Positions 48,063 to 61,064 of a DNA stretch of 64,000 nt are shown here, piece after piece. Numbering within the stretch: the first letter of the stretch is position 1; the number at the start of each line of letters is the position of its first letter. The stretch spans positions 21,514,001 through 21,578,000 of the forward strand of contig OX467082.1 in assembly GCA_950106755.1 (NCBI GenBank), given 5' to 3'. Both the position numbers and the translations under genes were made by a program. The notes under the pieces were generated by a model. It was not told the DNA's origin, did no database searches, and saw only the letters and a program-made list of their open reading frames with translations. The DNA comes from Climacium dendroides (Eukaryota; Streptophyta; Bryopsida; Hypnales; Climaciaceae).

Positions 48063-48744
48063 TACACAACACATACAATGGATAAAAATATTCGTCCTTC
48101 ACAAAATCTTATAATCATATATGAGGTCCATTCATTTTGTAATGTGCACTAATAGGAAAAATCAAACAAGTAAACTTCAACCTTGTAGAGATACTACAAA
48201 CCCAGAAGGTCCAATGGATGACCTTATTATCAATTGTAGCAAAGAATGCACCTAATTATTACTTTAATAATCACATCATTTTGGTGACTACCTTAGTCAT
48301 GGGAATCTGTGTTCTTCGAGGATTAACTTCTAATCCTTGAAGGATAGAGCATATACACAATTGAACATCATGATCACTAAATAATTTTATATATTTCATA
48401 AATCCAATTATGTATTAGAGTACTTTGGCAATCATAGGTCTCTCGTCTTTTCAGGATTAACAGTGCAAGGATGTTGTGGAACTAAGAGGTTCGGTAGACT
48501 GTGTCTTTACTTGCTGGCCATAACATTGTTAACGTTCATTGGGATTTTCCCTTTGGCTCCTCCAAAATCAGGAGTCCTCCATCAAGAAAGCACTTGTGAC
48601 AACGAATGACAAAGAAACAATCTATCAACATGGTGACTCACTTTCCGTGCCAACCAACCAGTGACTCAGTATTATAACTAAAGCCTCTCCCCAAGTATAT
48701 AGGGAAGAATTATACCTTCAGTTAGGAGGAGGCATCTTCATTGA

Positions 48745-49063
48745 TGGGGAATTTCATTAAAATGGCAATATTCCATGTGCCATTTTCACAGTGTACCGTT
48801 TCCACAGTTCAAACCGGGTGGTTTGAAATCTATTAGTGTTCTAGATTTGTGAACTCTATACCACTATTAGATGTATTAAATCTAGGAAAGATGTAGATTT
48901 CAGATCAATCGGTTTAAAAAATCTACATACTTCCTAAATTTCAGATATCTAATAATGGTATAGATTTCAAAAATCTAGGATGCTAGTAGAGTTCAGATCG
49001 CTTGATCTGAACTGTGAGAATGTCAAAGTCACAGAATAATCGCCATTTTAATGAAATTCCCCA
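48745..49063. mobile_element. 319-bp foldback MITE
   Basis: The 22-bp ends are exact inverse copies, beginning TGGGGAATTTCATTAAAATG (48745 onward; right end 49042-49063). Inside, almost the whole element folds back: ACAGTTCA, CTAGATTT, CTATACCA.TATTAGAT and ATGTAGATTT blocks on the left have inverted counterparts on the right. It is non-coding. Target duplication is unclear, so the superfamily is open. Confidence 0.8.
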
Positions 49064-49183
49064 TATTGGTAAACAATGTTATGAGTGTGAATTGTAGAAA
49101 CAAACAATGCACCTATTGATCTAATAATCAGAATATTTTGGTGACTACTTGATCATGGAAGTTCATGTTTATCTAGGATTAAT

Positions 49184-49388
49184 TTGTCACAAGCACCCCA
49201 CCTTCGGTGGATTCATTCACTCCTCCATCGCTGCCAGATTCTCCGCATGAGTTCCAGCCATGATATCAGGCCGTCAGCAGTTGTATTCGAATCTCAGTCA
49301 CACGGACTTGGATCACTTACGCCTGAAACACTGCAGAGGACGTTTAATTTCTGTCTTTTGGATGATTTCAAGGAGTTCTTTTGCTCAA
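49184..49388 (+). pseudogene. possible gene fragment before the 203-bp tandem repeat
   Basis: This ~200-bp stretch is richer in GC than its surroundings and open in one frame (70 codons ending FKEFFCSNF). No domain is recognised and no splice partner was found. Its end merges into the first unit of the tandem array. It may be a captured exon or the tail of a lost gene; the evidence is weak. Confidence 0.2.
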
Positions 49389-50173
49389 ACTTTTGAGGAG
49401 TTTCACTTCTTAAAAGGCAGCAAATTGCAATGAAAGACGTTGTATATTTTCTTCTTGTGATATTTTGTTTACTTTCATACATCAGAAAATGACAAGTTCA
49501 AAGATCATCGTGTAGTGTATTTTTGGCAATTTTGGCTCCTGGTTGGTGTCATCTCTAAATTGAAGCCATACAAATGAGTAAAGTATATCAAAACTTTTGA
49601 GGAGTTTCACTTCTTAAAAGGCAACAAATTGCAATGAAAGATGTTATATATTTTCTTCTTGTGATATTTTGTTTACTTTCATACATCAGAAAATGACAAG
49701 TTCAAAGATCATCGTGTAGTGTATTCTAGCAATTTTGGCTCCTGGTTGGTGTCATCTCTAAATTGAAGCCATACAAATGAGTAAAGTATATCAAAACTTT
49801 TGAGGAGTTTCACTTCTTAAAAGGCAACAAATTGCAATGAAAGACGTTGTATATTTTCTTCTTGTGATATTTTTTTTACTTTCATACATCAGAAAATGAC
49901 AAGTTCAAAGATCATTGTGTAGTGTATTCTGGCAATTTTGGCTCCTGGTTGGTGTCATCTCTAAATTGAAGCCATACAAATGAGTAAAGTATATAAAAAC
50001 TTTTGAGGAGTTTCACTTTTTAAAAGGCAACAAATTGCAATGAAAGATGTTGGATATTTTCTTCTTGTGATATTTTTTTTACTTTCATACATTAGAAAAT
50101 GACAAAATAATTCAAATATCATCATGTAATGTATTTTGTTGGTGACATTTCTAAATTGAAGCCATACAAATGA
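49389..50173 (+). repeat. 203-bp tandem repeat, four units
   Basis: Units start at 49389, 49593, 49796 and 49999 with ACTTTTGAGGAGTTTCACTT. They share TTAAAAGGCANCAAATTGCA and end with GCCATACAAATGAGTAAAGT; the fourth is shortened and more diverged. The first three are nearly identical, implying recent expansion. Minus-strand ORFs across the units are by-products. Confidence 0.92.
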
Positions 50174-50179
50174 TCTTCT

Positions 50180-51840
50180 TTGAATTTGAGGCAAACTAAT
50201 TGAATTGAAAGCTTATTGATTCTTGATTCTACTTCAATTTGAGAGTTTGGGAACTTTTTATAATAGAAGTTAGTATTGATTAGGATTTGAGCTTTGGGTT
50301 GTTACCATAGAATGATCATTTCCTAGTTTTAGAATGATAAGGTAAATTGATTTGCACTATAATGTTCTACACTACATTACACTATTCACATACAAAGTAA
50401 ATTTCAAAATTTAAAGCATATTTTGTATTGGTTATGAATTTTTTTTTTCACTTCTTATTCAAAAATTCACAATAATATAAAAATTTAAGGAAAAAATTGA
50501 AAATATTGCAAACTTTGAAAAATAAATATCAAAATTTCATTCATGTACAGATGAGCAATAGGAAGTAGGGAGAGAGAGTGAAGAAGTTTGAAGTTTGAAA
50601 AAATGGCTATAGGATCATTTGGTTTAACTTCAAAATTATTTTCATTATACACAAGGGCCATTTTGAGGCTAAATTTGCATGGAATTCTCTTGTTTCCTTT
50701 ACAAAGACAAAATCATGCTTACTTTATAATTTATGATAATTTTACAACTAAAAATAAATAAATTGAAATTCCTATGATTTTTTTGGCAAAGTATGAAATT
50801 CAAAGTAAATTCAAAAGATTTTAAATTTCACGAAAAGTGAATATTATGGTGTAGAACATTATACTATAAACCAAACTTATGCTTCATTTTATAATTAGAT
50901 AGATAATAGACCATTGTTACATATCCAAAGTTTAGATGCTAATAGACTATATAATTTTAGTAATTTTTCAAAAATAAAATTTTAATAGAAATTAGATTAA
51001 GTGAGCTCAATTTAAATTTTTTTATTTTAATAGATACAATTAAGATTAAGATCAAAGGAAGTAGAGATTGCCTAAAAGATTAGAATTTTGACATTTTATT
51101 GTAATATGTGGATTTAACATCTTCTTTAGTTGAAAATTTTGTAGTTTCTCATCCAAGGGCTTTCTATCCCCATGTGTTACATATAAATTTAACTATAAAA
51201 AGCATTTGTTGTTCAGTGAAAATAAACTACATTTGACCACTTGCAAAATTCTGTCATTATTTTAAGTGTATTAGGACAACTCACCCTAAAAACACATAAA
51301 AGATAAATGTTGATGCTTGTATGCTCTTGGAATTGTACAATATATTACTAATCACAATTTATTTCTCCATCCCTATTTGCTAAAATAAATTTTTTATGAT
51401 AATTATGTAAAGTGCAATGTCCTCCCTAAATGCAAAAGTATTTTTTTTAGTCTAAAGTATAATTTCTCTTTGTATTACTTTCTCAAATTTGTCCTTTTTT
51501 ATAAATTTATAAATTTTTACAATCTTTTTTAGAATAAGTGCAAGATCCACACAATATGCATACAAATCTATTTACCTCCAAACAACCAATTGAGTACATC
51601 TACTATATATATATATATATAGAGGCAACCCAAAAGGCAACCATAGTATTGATTTTTCACCCATAAGAATTTTGAGGTTGTCTTTGCAACATACTACAAT
51701 GCAACTTATTTGCAAACTAACTACTTATTAGAGTTACTTAGAGACCAAGTAGCTAGAGTTTGAAAAAACAGCAGGATAAAACTCCTTGAGGCACCAAAGT
51801 TGGGGTCTAATTGAATTTAGTGTTGTGTTTCTTTTATTCT
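50180..51840. other. AT-rich gene-free stretch
   Basis: No coding frame or element ends recognised. A short TA microsatellite occurs near 51604-51621. Confidence 0.5.
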
Positions 51841-51844
51841 ATTC

Positions 51845-52065
51845 TTAGTTAACCCTTGAAGGACCGAATTGTGTTTTTTTGGGTAGCATAGTGATTTTGG
51901 ACAGCTTAGTATAAATGAAATTTTTATTTTATTTCTTTGAAATTTTCGCACAACATGTGCCCAAGGAGTAGCTTTAATTTCCAACAATTTTCATAACTTT
52001 TGACTACATGGTTAAAAAGTTATTGTATGATATGTAATATTCTTTGAATTGCTAGCAATTTGGGT
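51845..52065 (+). repeat. inverted partner of 47795-48062
   Basis: Begins AACCCTTGAAGGACC and contains TTGAAATTTTCGCACAACAT and AAAAGTTATTGTATGATATG. It directly precedes the satellite-like field and may be part of the same old element. Confidence 0.65.
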
Positions 52066-52189
52066 AGGGCAATTTTTTTTAAACTTCGTTTTCTTAAGAA
52101 ATAAAAATTTGAAATTGGTTCTCTAGATTTCTACTAGTGTATCTTATGCCATTGTCATTGTCAAAATAAAAGTAAAAATAATTTTATAA

Positions 52190-53490
52190 TTTTATATTTT
52201 ATAAACACTTTAAAATTCAATAACTTTCTCACCATAGTGTGAGAAGTTGCATTCTTGATACAAATAGAAAGCTTTTTACACATGAGGCCAAGGACTTTAT
52301 TTAATGGCATGTGGATATGCCATGTGAACGTTATGTTTTAAAAAAAATAAAAGATAATTTAATTCAAATTTTAAATTAAAAAAAATCCATAACTTTTACA
52401 ATGTAGGTTCAAATGCCACAACACTAGTACAAATAAAAAGCTCTATGTACAAAGGAGGCTAAGGGGTTTGTTTAGTAGCATTTAGACATGCAATATGAAA
52501 GTTATGATTTTTCTAAAATAAAATATTATTTAAATCAATTTTTGAATTCTTAAAAACTTTGAAATTCCATAACTTTCACACCATATGTCTAAATTGGCAC
52601 AAATAAAAAGCTTTTTTGTTGTAGGAGTGCAAGGGCTTTGTTTTGTAGCATTTGGACATGCTACATGAAAGTTATAATTTTTTCAAAATAAAAGATAATT
52701 TAATTTATTTTTTGAATTTATAAAAACATTGAAATTCCATAATTTTCACACTGTAGGTCCAAATGCCACGATACAAAGTCTGTGCACCCCACCTTGCCAA
52801 GAGTTTACAAATGGTACCAAGAATGTTGCTAGACACCTCATGGTTTGTTAGATCTTAGTGTATAAATAAAGCAAAATAAACAACCTAACTTAAGGTATAG
52901 ACTAGTATGCATTGTGCCGTTGCTACATCCGAAATAAGAATAAAAATAAATTTTCTAATTTTTTAATTTATAAAATTTTTGAAATTCAATAATTGTTACA
53001 CCCTATTGTGAAATGTTACATTCTTGATATGAATAGAAAACTTTATACACAAAGGAGTGAAAGGGCTTTGTTTTATGGCAATTGGACATGTCATGTGAAA
53101 ATTATATTTTTTCTAAAATAAAAGGTAATTTAATTCGATTTTTTAATTCAAAAAAGTCCAAAACTTTCACACTATCTAGGTCCAAATGCCATGAAATTGG
53201 CATGAATTGGAAACTTTCTACATGAAGAAGTGCAAAGGCTTTGATTTGTGGCATTTGGATTTACAATGTGAAAGTTATGAATTTCCAAAATAAAAGATGA
53301 TTTATTTCAATTTTCACATTCATAAAGACTTTGAAATTCCATAACTTTCATACCATTTGTCCAAATGCCACAAAATGAAGTCTATGTACCCTCCTTGCCA
53401 AGGGCTTTCAAGTTGTACCAAGAATACTACTAAAAGTTTGAATGTATCAAACAAAACAAACAAAGCAAAATAAACAACTTAAATTAATAT
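52190..53490 (+). repeat. satellite-like field of diverged ~175-bp units in two blocks
   Basis: Units recur near 52215, 52391, 52569, 52737, 52988, 53159 and 53340. Each carries TTCCATAACTTTCACACC, CAAATGCCAC, AAAGCTTT, GGGCTTTGTTT, GCATTTGGACATG and AAAATAAAAGATAATTTA-like words. Blocks 52190-52910 and 52985-53490 each end in the same tail (CTTGCCAAG..TTTNCAA..TGTACCAAGAA and AAAGCAAAATAAACAACNTA), so a higher-order duplication is visible. It is non-coding and strongly diverged. Confidence 0.75.
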
Positions 53491-53884
53491 ATAGATTGGT
53501 GATGATCTTTTTTTTTAATTTGATTGCATAAATATGTAGGGAACATCTATATGCACATCTTTCATATTAAAAAACATCCCATTAAGTAACCAAAATATAA
53601 TCTCCCAATAAGGGCTCAATTGAGGTGTCATATGACCAAACTTTGTGAAAAAGATATCTCTATATTTTGAATTAGATTTTGACAAAGCAATTGTACCATC
53701 ACGTTCAAATGTACCAAATTAGTTACTACATGAGTGACAAATAGAAAAATAACAAAGAAATATCTATTCTTAGAACATTTGGACATTGTCATCCTATCAC
53801 TTAAAACTCTATAGAGGGAATTGTAAAACTTTTTTTGAGAAACTTGCCTAAGACAAGATGTGCATATGGATACTCCCTACACAT

Positions 53885-54170
53885 ATCCACAATCAAACTT
53901 TAAAAATTCACCACCAATTGCTTGCGATAAAACATCTTGTAAAACCATCAAAATTAACTTTAAAAATTCACCAAGAATGAAGATTTGTTTTTTGGAATTT
54001 GAAATTTCGTAGGCTTGCGTGCAATTGCGTGAGGATGCAATGATAATTATGTCTTCCAAATCTATCAAATATACTCTACATTGTAAAAGAAAATTTGAAT
54101 GCCTCAAAGAGGCAGTTCATAAATGAACTGGACCCGACTGTGCTGCGGCAACGGCACCAGGGTACACTGG
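53885..54170 (+). repeat. dispersed repeat, copy B (partner at 4940-5225)
   Basis: Same order of words as 4940-5225, including AAAAATTCACCA, CGTAGGCTTG, GCGTGAGGAT-like and GGCAGTTCATAAATGAACTG. It ends about 490 bp beyond the URT1 stop codon and could be near the URT1 3' end. Confidence 0.6.
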
Positions 54171-54654
54171 TAGTCATGAAGCAAGCATTGATGCGAGTGT
54201 GCTGCGTTCTCTATTAAAAATTGTGAGAAGATGACTAAAATCATCACTTTCTAAAACTACTCCTACCTTCTCTTCCCCAACAAGTTGAAGAGCTACGGCC
54301 CTCATCTCATCTAGCATCAAATGAACATCATAGCATACATATCTCTGGAGGACCTGCACTTCGAACCATCCGATTCCCTTGAAACAGCATGTATTTACAA
54401 AGGTATACAAGTCAAGCAGAGGACACTGCCAAGCCCTTTCCTGATCGGAAGAGAATCCTCTGCTTGATTTCAAATCAACAAGTTTGATGCCAACTACAGT
54501 ACTCCAAATCTCACGTCGATGAGCTAGAAACCTCCACCACGTTGAAGGTGACTCAATAATTCCAAGTAAACATTCACTGGATCCCCTTGCACGCCCTAAC
54601 TTCCCAGGCCCAAATAATTGAACTGGTGCGTGGCCAAATTGGTTTGGCAGGATT

Positions 54655-57600
54655 CTAGACCTTCTCACGTATGAAGGGTTGAAACAAATTAGTGCCCGGG
54701 TTAGGGTCGTGACGCAATATTTTTGCAGCACGTCTGAACTCGTCTCGCAAGACACGAATACTGTGGCGGTCTACTACTCGTCCCAGATCATGCGTTACCT
54801 CAAATGGATCCTCAATGCAAATCAGGTGCCGCTCATTCCCAATACGCCGCGTCCAATCTTTCTCATCCTTGCTGCCATGCGCATTGTGGTCAATGAAAAC
54901 CAGGGCATCAAAACATGATTTACAACCAAGGCCACGGTCAAAATAATCTAAGTCTTGGAGCCAGCCTGTTTTCCTACCACTCAAGAATGCCCTTAAAGGA
55001 AGGGGATCCATTCCACTGGTTTTGAGCAGTTGGAGTGGTTGCCAGTACTACAATCGAAACTCAGTTTTGAAGGTCTTGTCCCCATACTTGAGAGAATTCC
55101 AACGGGCTACGATATGTATCATTCGCATCATTGTATAAAAAAAGTTATAAAATAGTCAAAGTTTGAAGTAGTAGGGTTCCAAAAGTAAAGACTAGACTAA
55201 CTTTGAACTATCACTTGAGCATCTCTTGGAAGTATCTTCTATTAATAATAGAACCTAGAAGTATCTCATTAATCTTACAAATCACGTGTTAGGATGATAC
55301 TTGAATTGTAAATGTGTGACTTTTCAAACCCACGGGAAAGGGACTCCTACGAGAACGGGTTCCCTAACTTAATACCTAGGAATTGCAGCTAAGGTCCCTT
55401 CCAATGTAATCGACCAGAACTTGGTGCCAACCTATTTTCCTAACAACTAAAAAATGCCATTAAGTACTTCATGACCACACCAGAAAGTAAAATGATTAGG
55501 AGAACATGCAAATGAACAACAGAAATTACCTTAGATAGCCTCCGGTGCGAACAGAGATGACCCAGCGATTGTAGTCATGAGAGGAAGCCCAGTACTCAAA
55601 GAAGTATGTCAAGAGCTCGGCAACCGATTCCTTGTTCCGTGCTCCAAAGTTATTGAGCGTGTTCACCTTATCAAAGTAGGAGCACTTGATCGAGCCCACG
55701 GTGACCTCGTAAGTTGGCGGCATGCTCTGGACAAACCGAAACATAAGAATCAGCTTCAAGTATCTAGGAATCGTTTCCTTAATTCACTCAGGATCAATCC
55801 TATCGAAGTAAGATTGTTCTCTAAACTCAATTATATTGTTTCGACTGAAACCACCATGTAGAAGAAACTAACCCGTAAGTGCCCAAATGTCCAAAAGTGG
55901 ACCCGCTAAATTCCATGGCAGATGAAATAAATCATTCAAGGAAGCTCCAAGGATGTTAACCAAAAGTAGCAGTAGAAAGGAAAAAACATATTTTTTGAAC
56001 ATTGGAAATACCATTTCCTACTGTAAATGATTAGCTAACAAGGTGGACTGAACAGTTTCAGCTTGGGCACTAAGCGATTAAAAGTCTGGACCTCAAAATA
56101 AGAAACTAAATGATGAGCGTGAGGCAGGCCTCTTTCTAGATCAATGGGCAAGAAAACCCTGTCTCGCTTCGATACACCAAGATGGACGAACTGTAGTTTA
56201 GAAATGTTTTAGTATCACACCTGTAGACACGGGAGTATGGCTGGTCTCCGTTGCTGAAGAAAATGTATGCACATTAAAACGTACCTGTAATATAGACACA
56301 TCACCTCAAACTGGGTTAAGATCAGCCTGCCAGGTTCAACCACCAAGTTTTGAAATAGATTTTCCCGTCTCCAACCGTCCCCGAGAGATGAAGGGCGCAC
56401 CCATTCCAGTTCAAAAGACAATTTAAACAAGTATTACTGTTGACTTAGATCATTGAACCTCCAACTAATTCCTACACGTGCAGCAACCAGGTTTCAAGGT
56501 TAACGGGCTTACGCATAGCTCGAGAGAGTGCCACGGTATGTTTCATTGACTTGGCGTTGCTTTGCCCAGTGTTTCACCAGAAAAGCTAGCTGCCTCAAGC
56601 GAGGATCAACTTGTGAATAGTCATGGAGCAGCTTGGAGTTCACAACAGCCAACATGTTGTTCACACATATGTCACAGTTGATTCCTGTGTCTGGATCCGT
56701 GAATTTCACGATTGGAACTCGAGCATGCGTCAACGCCTGCATCGCAAGAAAAAATTAGTGAATCATTCGCACAAGAAATGGTAACAGGTGGTGGACGTAT
56801 AACCTCAGATTTAACACATACTTGGAAAACCCTGGCTTGTCTTTACGAAATCTTCATAAGCAACACAAGTAGATTGAAAATTTTATGACATTTGCCCCAA
56901 AGTCACCTTAAACCTGACTATCTATGAGTAGAAGTTCGTTAATAAGGAGAATAATAAATGCACCTGCACGTTCTGCATGTCGTCAGAGCGTAGGATGGCA
57001 GCCATCTTTGTAACAAGCTCTGCCTTGCTCGAGTGTTCGTCGTCAACTGACAGACAAATATCAATATCACTGTTGCGAACGCCAAAGTCGTTAGCACATG
57101 AGCCGAAGAGAAATAGCCTAGCACAGCCCCAATCACGAGAGACAAGTCTATCCAGTTGGGTAAGGAATTTTTCTTGTCTTTGTACTTCTTCTTGAGAAGG
57201 TATCAAGCTCTGCAAAAACAAGTTACATAAAATAAAAGAATACAGTCAACTTCAGGAGTGTGAAAACAAAAAAAAATGATCCAACAAAAATTACTCCTAT
57301 CGAAGCATATATTGGTCATATATTGAAGGCATAACAAGACTGGAACGAATGTAGCTTGCCTTGTATATTGCGAGGAGCTGAGGATTAAATTTTTCAAAGT
57401 CTAGTCGTTGCACATCTACTTTGAAAAGATTTGTCGGGACATTCATTCGCTGATGGCGGCGGACATCCCGAGACTCTCGTACGTTACCGGGCTTTTCTTC
57501 GAGTTCTGTTTCCTGAAAGATAAAACAATAACGCAGGGTAACTATCCAGCAAGGGCATATTCGGAAACTATTGCGATAACCCTACAAAATCCATATTAAT

Positions 57601-60600
57601 GCATGTTTATTAAATACTTGCGTGTGTGATTTCATCAACCCTGGACGGTCTAAGATAACATTTAAGGTGAAATTTCCAAAATTAGTGTCGCACATTGACC
57701 ACCTAGAAATTGCGAAGTACATTGCTACCTCCTTGAACATGATTTTTGTAGGACATTATTTTGTAATTAACTGCAATTGTACACCAACAATTTATGGTGT
57801 GTTTAGGATACCATCATTCACTAGGTTGTTTCAAAATACCTCACGAGTAAGAACTGTAAGGTGTGCCGCACTCTGTGTAACCAGAGGTGTTGTGGAAAAA
57901 TGCTGCGCGTCTTCTACAAGCTTAGCGTATCCGGGAAAATTCAACTCCCGCATGAGATCCTCCTCCTCTTCTCCACCCAAACCGTCCTCCCATGTCAAAC
58001 GCCCGTTTTCAAACAAATACCTCCCAGCTCTCTCCCTGCCACCGCTTCGGACTCCCTCATCCAATTGATACTGCAACTGCTGCTTCGACTCGTCCGTGGC
58101 GGATCCAGGCATTGAGTGGCGCACCGTATTGGACGGCAACCCTGGACGGTCTACCTGTGCATTGATTGCCAACGCGGTCCCTCTATTGTGAAAGCAGCTT
58201 GCATTTGACCACACACTCTTCACATGACAATTTAGAGTTTCTAAACATCCTGCCCTTGGGAACACCCTCAGAAATCTTAGCAGCATCCCTCACGAAGCTT
58301 AAACCCTAGATTCATGTCTATAAAATGACCAATTCGATTGGGAATTCAAATCGTGCCAAACTTCCAATCCGTTAAGATTGCATATGTGGGTCAATAAATA
58401 AATAAAAACGGAAAGGAGTGTTCCAATAAGACGTACTCAAAACAGTTAAGAAAACATGGGACACTATCTGGTCCTTCAGGGGTAAGCAAACGAACGAGAT
58501 GCATTTCATTCACAACCTGGGAGAGGTCCTATCTAAAAGAGCAAACGTGAACGAACTTCAGGAATTCTGTCCAAGAGACAACATGATGACCTTCCCAATG
58601 CAAACAGCTTCACAAGTAGAAAAAACACACTCTGGATCATAAATGAGGCACGAGATGGAAAATCCAGACCTGCGAAGCAAGGGGAAGAACACCCTCTGCG
58701 TTTCCGTCTTGCTGGGAAAGCTCGCCCACTCCCTGCGAACCCGGATCTGCAGAGGGCTTGGAATGAGGGGGAGACGCTTGTTTCATCCGCCATTCCTGCA
58801 TTTGTCCCCGACGCCGTTTCATATCCTCTTTCGACTTGCCACCACTACTACTGCCATTGGGGGATTCGTCCTTCCCCGAAGAAGCTGCTGTGGCCTTGGC
58901 AGACGGAGGACTGGTGAAAGAAGAACCACTCGCATCTCCATCTGCTGAAGCAGATGCATCTGGTCCATGCAGATTGGACGTAGACCCCTCTCTTTCACTG
59001 TCCCTGTCCCTTGGCTTCTCATTCACAGCTACCCACTGCCCAGTATTTGATCGGCGACCCATTTCCGCTCGGCCAGCAAGACCCCCACGCCGACCGCTTC
59101 CTCTAGCACCCCCTCTTCCAAACTCTCGAGATGCGCTGCTCTCATTAGCGTCAGCGGAAGGCAAGCTCGTAGGATCCCGAGCTTGGCCCGAAGCTTTTGA
59201 ATGACTATCCTCTCTGTTCCTCGCTGCGCCCACGAAGCGGCTGGCATTCGGCGGCATCTGATAGTTACCTGCATGTGCGAGCTAGTCAGCAAATTTAGTC
59301 TCGACCAATAAGCAAAAAGCTCTCTTGTATTCTGCTCTGAAACTATCATAGACAGAATCTCTAAGACAAGTTCATCTCCCAGTGAAAGTGCCGCCCTGTC
59401 AGCCCCTCAGATAAAAAACCTCTACCACTGATCCAACCCGCTCTAACGATGGCCTCCCTGGGACGCTCCTTGCACATATGTTCATTCCTCGACATGTAAA
59501 GAGGTCTCTAATCAGAAGCATACACCACACGACCACATGAACTAGAATTGTGCAATCAGACAGTACGTCAGTAGAGAGCGTTGAGTGTATGTACGGTTGA
59601 TTATAGTTTACTAGTTCACCTTTATCATCCGATGGTCTAACTGCGTGGCTTTCTTGCTTGAGGCCGGTTGCAATCCCATCTCGAAAACTCTCCCACGCGA
59701 GCGGCCCCTTCGCCCCGCCTGAAAACTGATTCAAAGCCGTGGACGTCCCAAAGGTTGGCTCGACGGGCATCCCATCCCTCTCCCCGAAGAATCCAGGCGG
59801 CTTGGAGCCTTTGGATTTGGACGGGATTGTTTTCGAAGCATCCAATCCTCCAGTCAAAGATAAAGCACGCATGTGCTCTTCTGGCAGAGAAACAATCGGT
59901 TTATTGAGGGGCTCCGGGGAGCCATTCGATAATGCCCAGAACCGGCCCAAAAGATCTTCCCCCCCTGCAGGCAAAGGCAAAGGCGGAGGCTCCAGTTGAT
60001 CACTTCGTTTCGGAGGACCAATGGGACCATGCACCTGCGCCTTGGGCACCCCATGGTCAACTGGAACGGTCCTCCCATCCCCCAAAAGCTCTCCAGGACC
60101 CAAGGGCGGATTCAATGGCTTCAGATTCTGAGAGTTTCCACCGAGAAGAAGCTGCAGAAGCTCGGCTCCATCGCCGAGAAATTGCTGCTGCTGAGGAGGC
60201 AGAGGAAGAGGGGCCTTCGGCATGCTGCTGCTACCGCCTTGACTCCAGGGTCGCGCCACGCCATCACTCGCTCGCGGCGGAGGAAGCCAGCCTGGGGCAG
60301 CATCCGATCGCCATGGCTCGGTCAATTGGGCTGAAGGGGGAGGCGGGTATGGCGGCAAGCGGGTGCCACCAAATCCAAAGAATTGTTGCTGTTGCTGCTG
60401 TTGTTGCAGCTGGTGGTGGTGGTGGTGCTGTTGGTGGTGCTGGTGGGGAGACGGAGTCCAGACCCCTCCACCATACGGAGGTGGTGCCATGAACAACTGA
60501 TTGGACTGTTGCTGCAACAGCGGCTCCCCTGCATGGTAGGAGTGGCTCGGACCCAATGCCGCCACAGCAGGATCTCGATGCTGCCATGCTGAGGACCCTT

Positions 60601-60730
60601 CAACATCCTCCGAGGACGAGGCGCCGTTTCCCCTTCTCCCACCGCCGCCGCTGCCGATGTTACTGCGTCCATTGCCTCCTCCTCCTCCTCCTTGCAGCAG
60701 CTGCAACAGGAACTCCCCGTTCGGTTCCAT
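54655..60730 (-). CDS. URT1: UTP:RNA uridylyltransferase (URT1-type terminal nucleotidyltransferase)
   Basis: Nine exons: 60730-59620, 59268-58670, 58154-57840, 57512-57360, 57209-56964, 56736-56513, 56284-56221, 55726-55530, 54871-54655; 1041 residues. Residues 1 to ~680 are low-complexity and disordered: poly-Gly, a His/Gln tract (96-116), PPGF at 311-314, and an RGG-rich part around 415-440. The C-terminal third is the catalytic module. It has LFLFGS (Gly762-Ser763) and DID (774/776) of the pol-beta fold, a third Asp at about 830 (INCDICVNN), [13 protein letters not shown], and the PAP-associated segment ending [15 protein letters not shown]. Plant URT1 adds uridines to deadenylated mRNA 3' ends in the cytoplasm. 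The closest alternative is HESO1, but the long disordered N-terminus favours URT1. Intron 4 has a GC donor. An upstream ATG (60763) would add 11 residues; 60730 has the better start context. Confidence 0.9.
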
Positions 60731-61064
60731 ACCATGACGCCCTTCGTTGCCCCTTGCCCTCAACGAACTCTCATCCCTACAGCACTGATAATCCTGCTAC
60801 AATCTTCTGCGAATTCATTCCTTGGTCTAGAGATTCTCAAACCATGGATTAATCAATCCACGTCAGATAAGGATCGGAATCGGTAGCATCCACGAGGGGG
60901 GAGCACAGGGTTAATTGCCAACCTCGAAAAGGGGAGAAACTGACTGGTGAGTACAAGAATAGACAAGAGCGTCGACTCGGAAGATGCCCACCAAGCAGCT
61001 GCGGGAATTACTCTACAAAGGCGCTCCCCACCCAACGCTGAGAATCATCATTTGCAAGGGCTCT

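Noticed and set aside
54174..54755. 193-codon minus-strand ORF
   Set aside because: It overlaps the last URT1 exon in another frame and continues into the 3' region; no family resemblance.
59932..60492. 186-codon plus-strand ORF
   Set aside because: Antisense shadow of URT1 exon 1, which is low-complexity and therefore free of stops on both strands.
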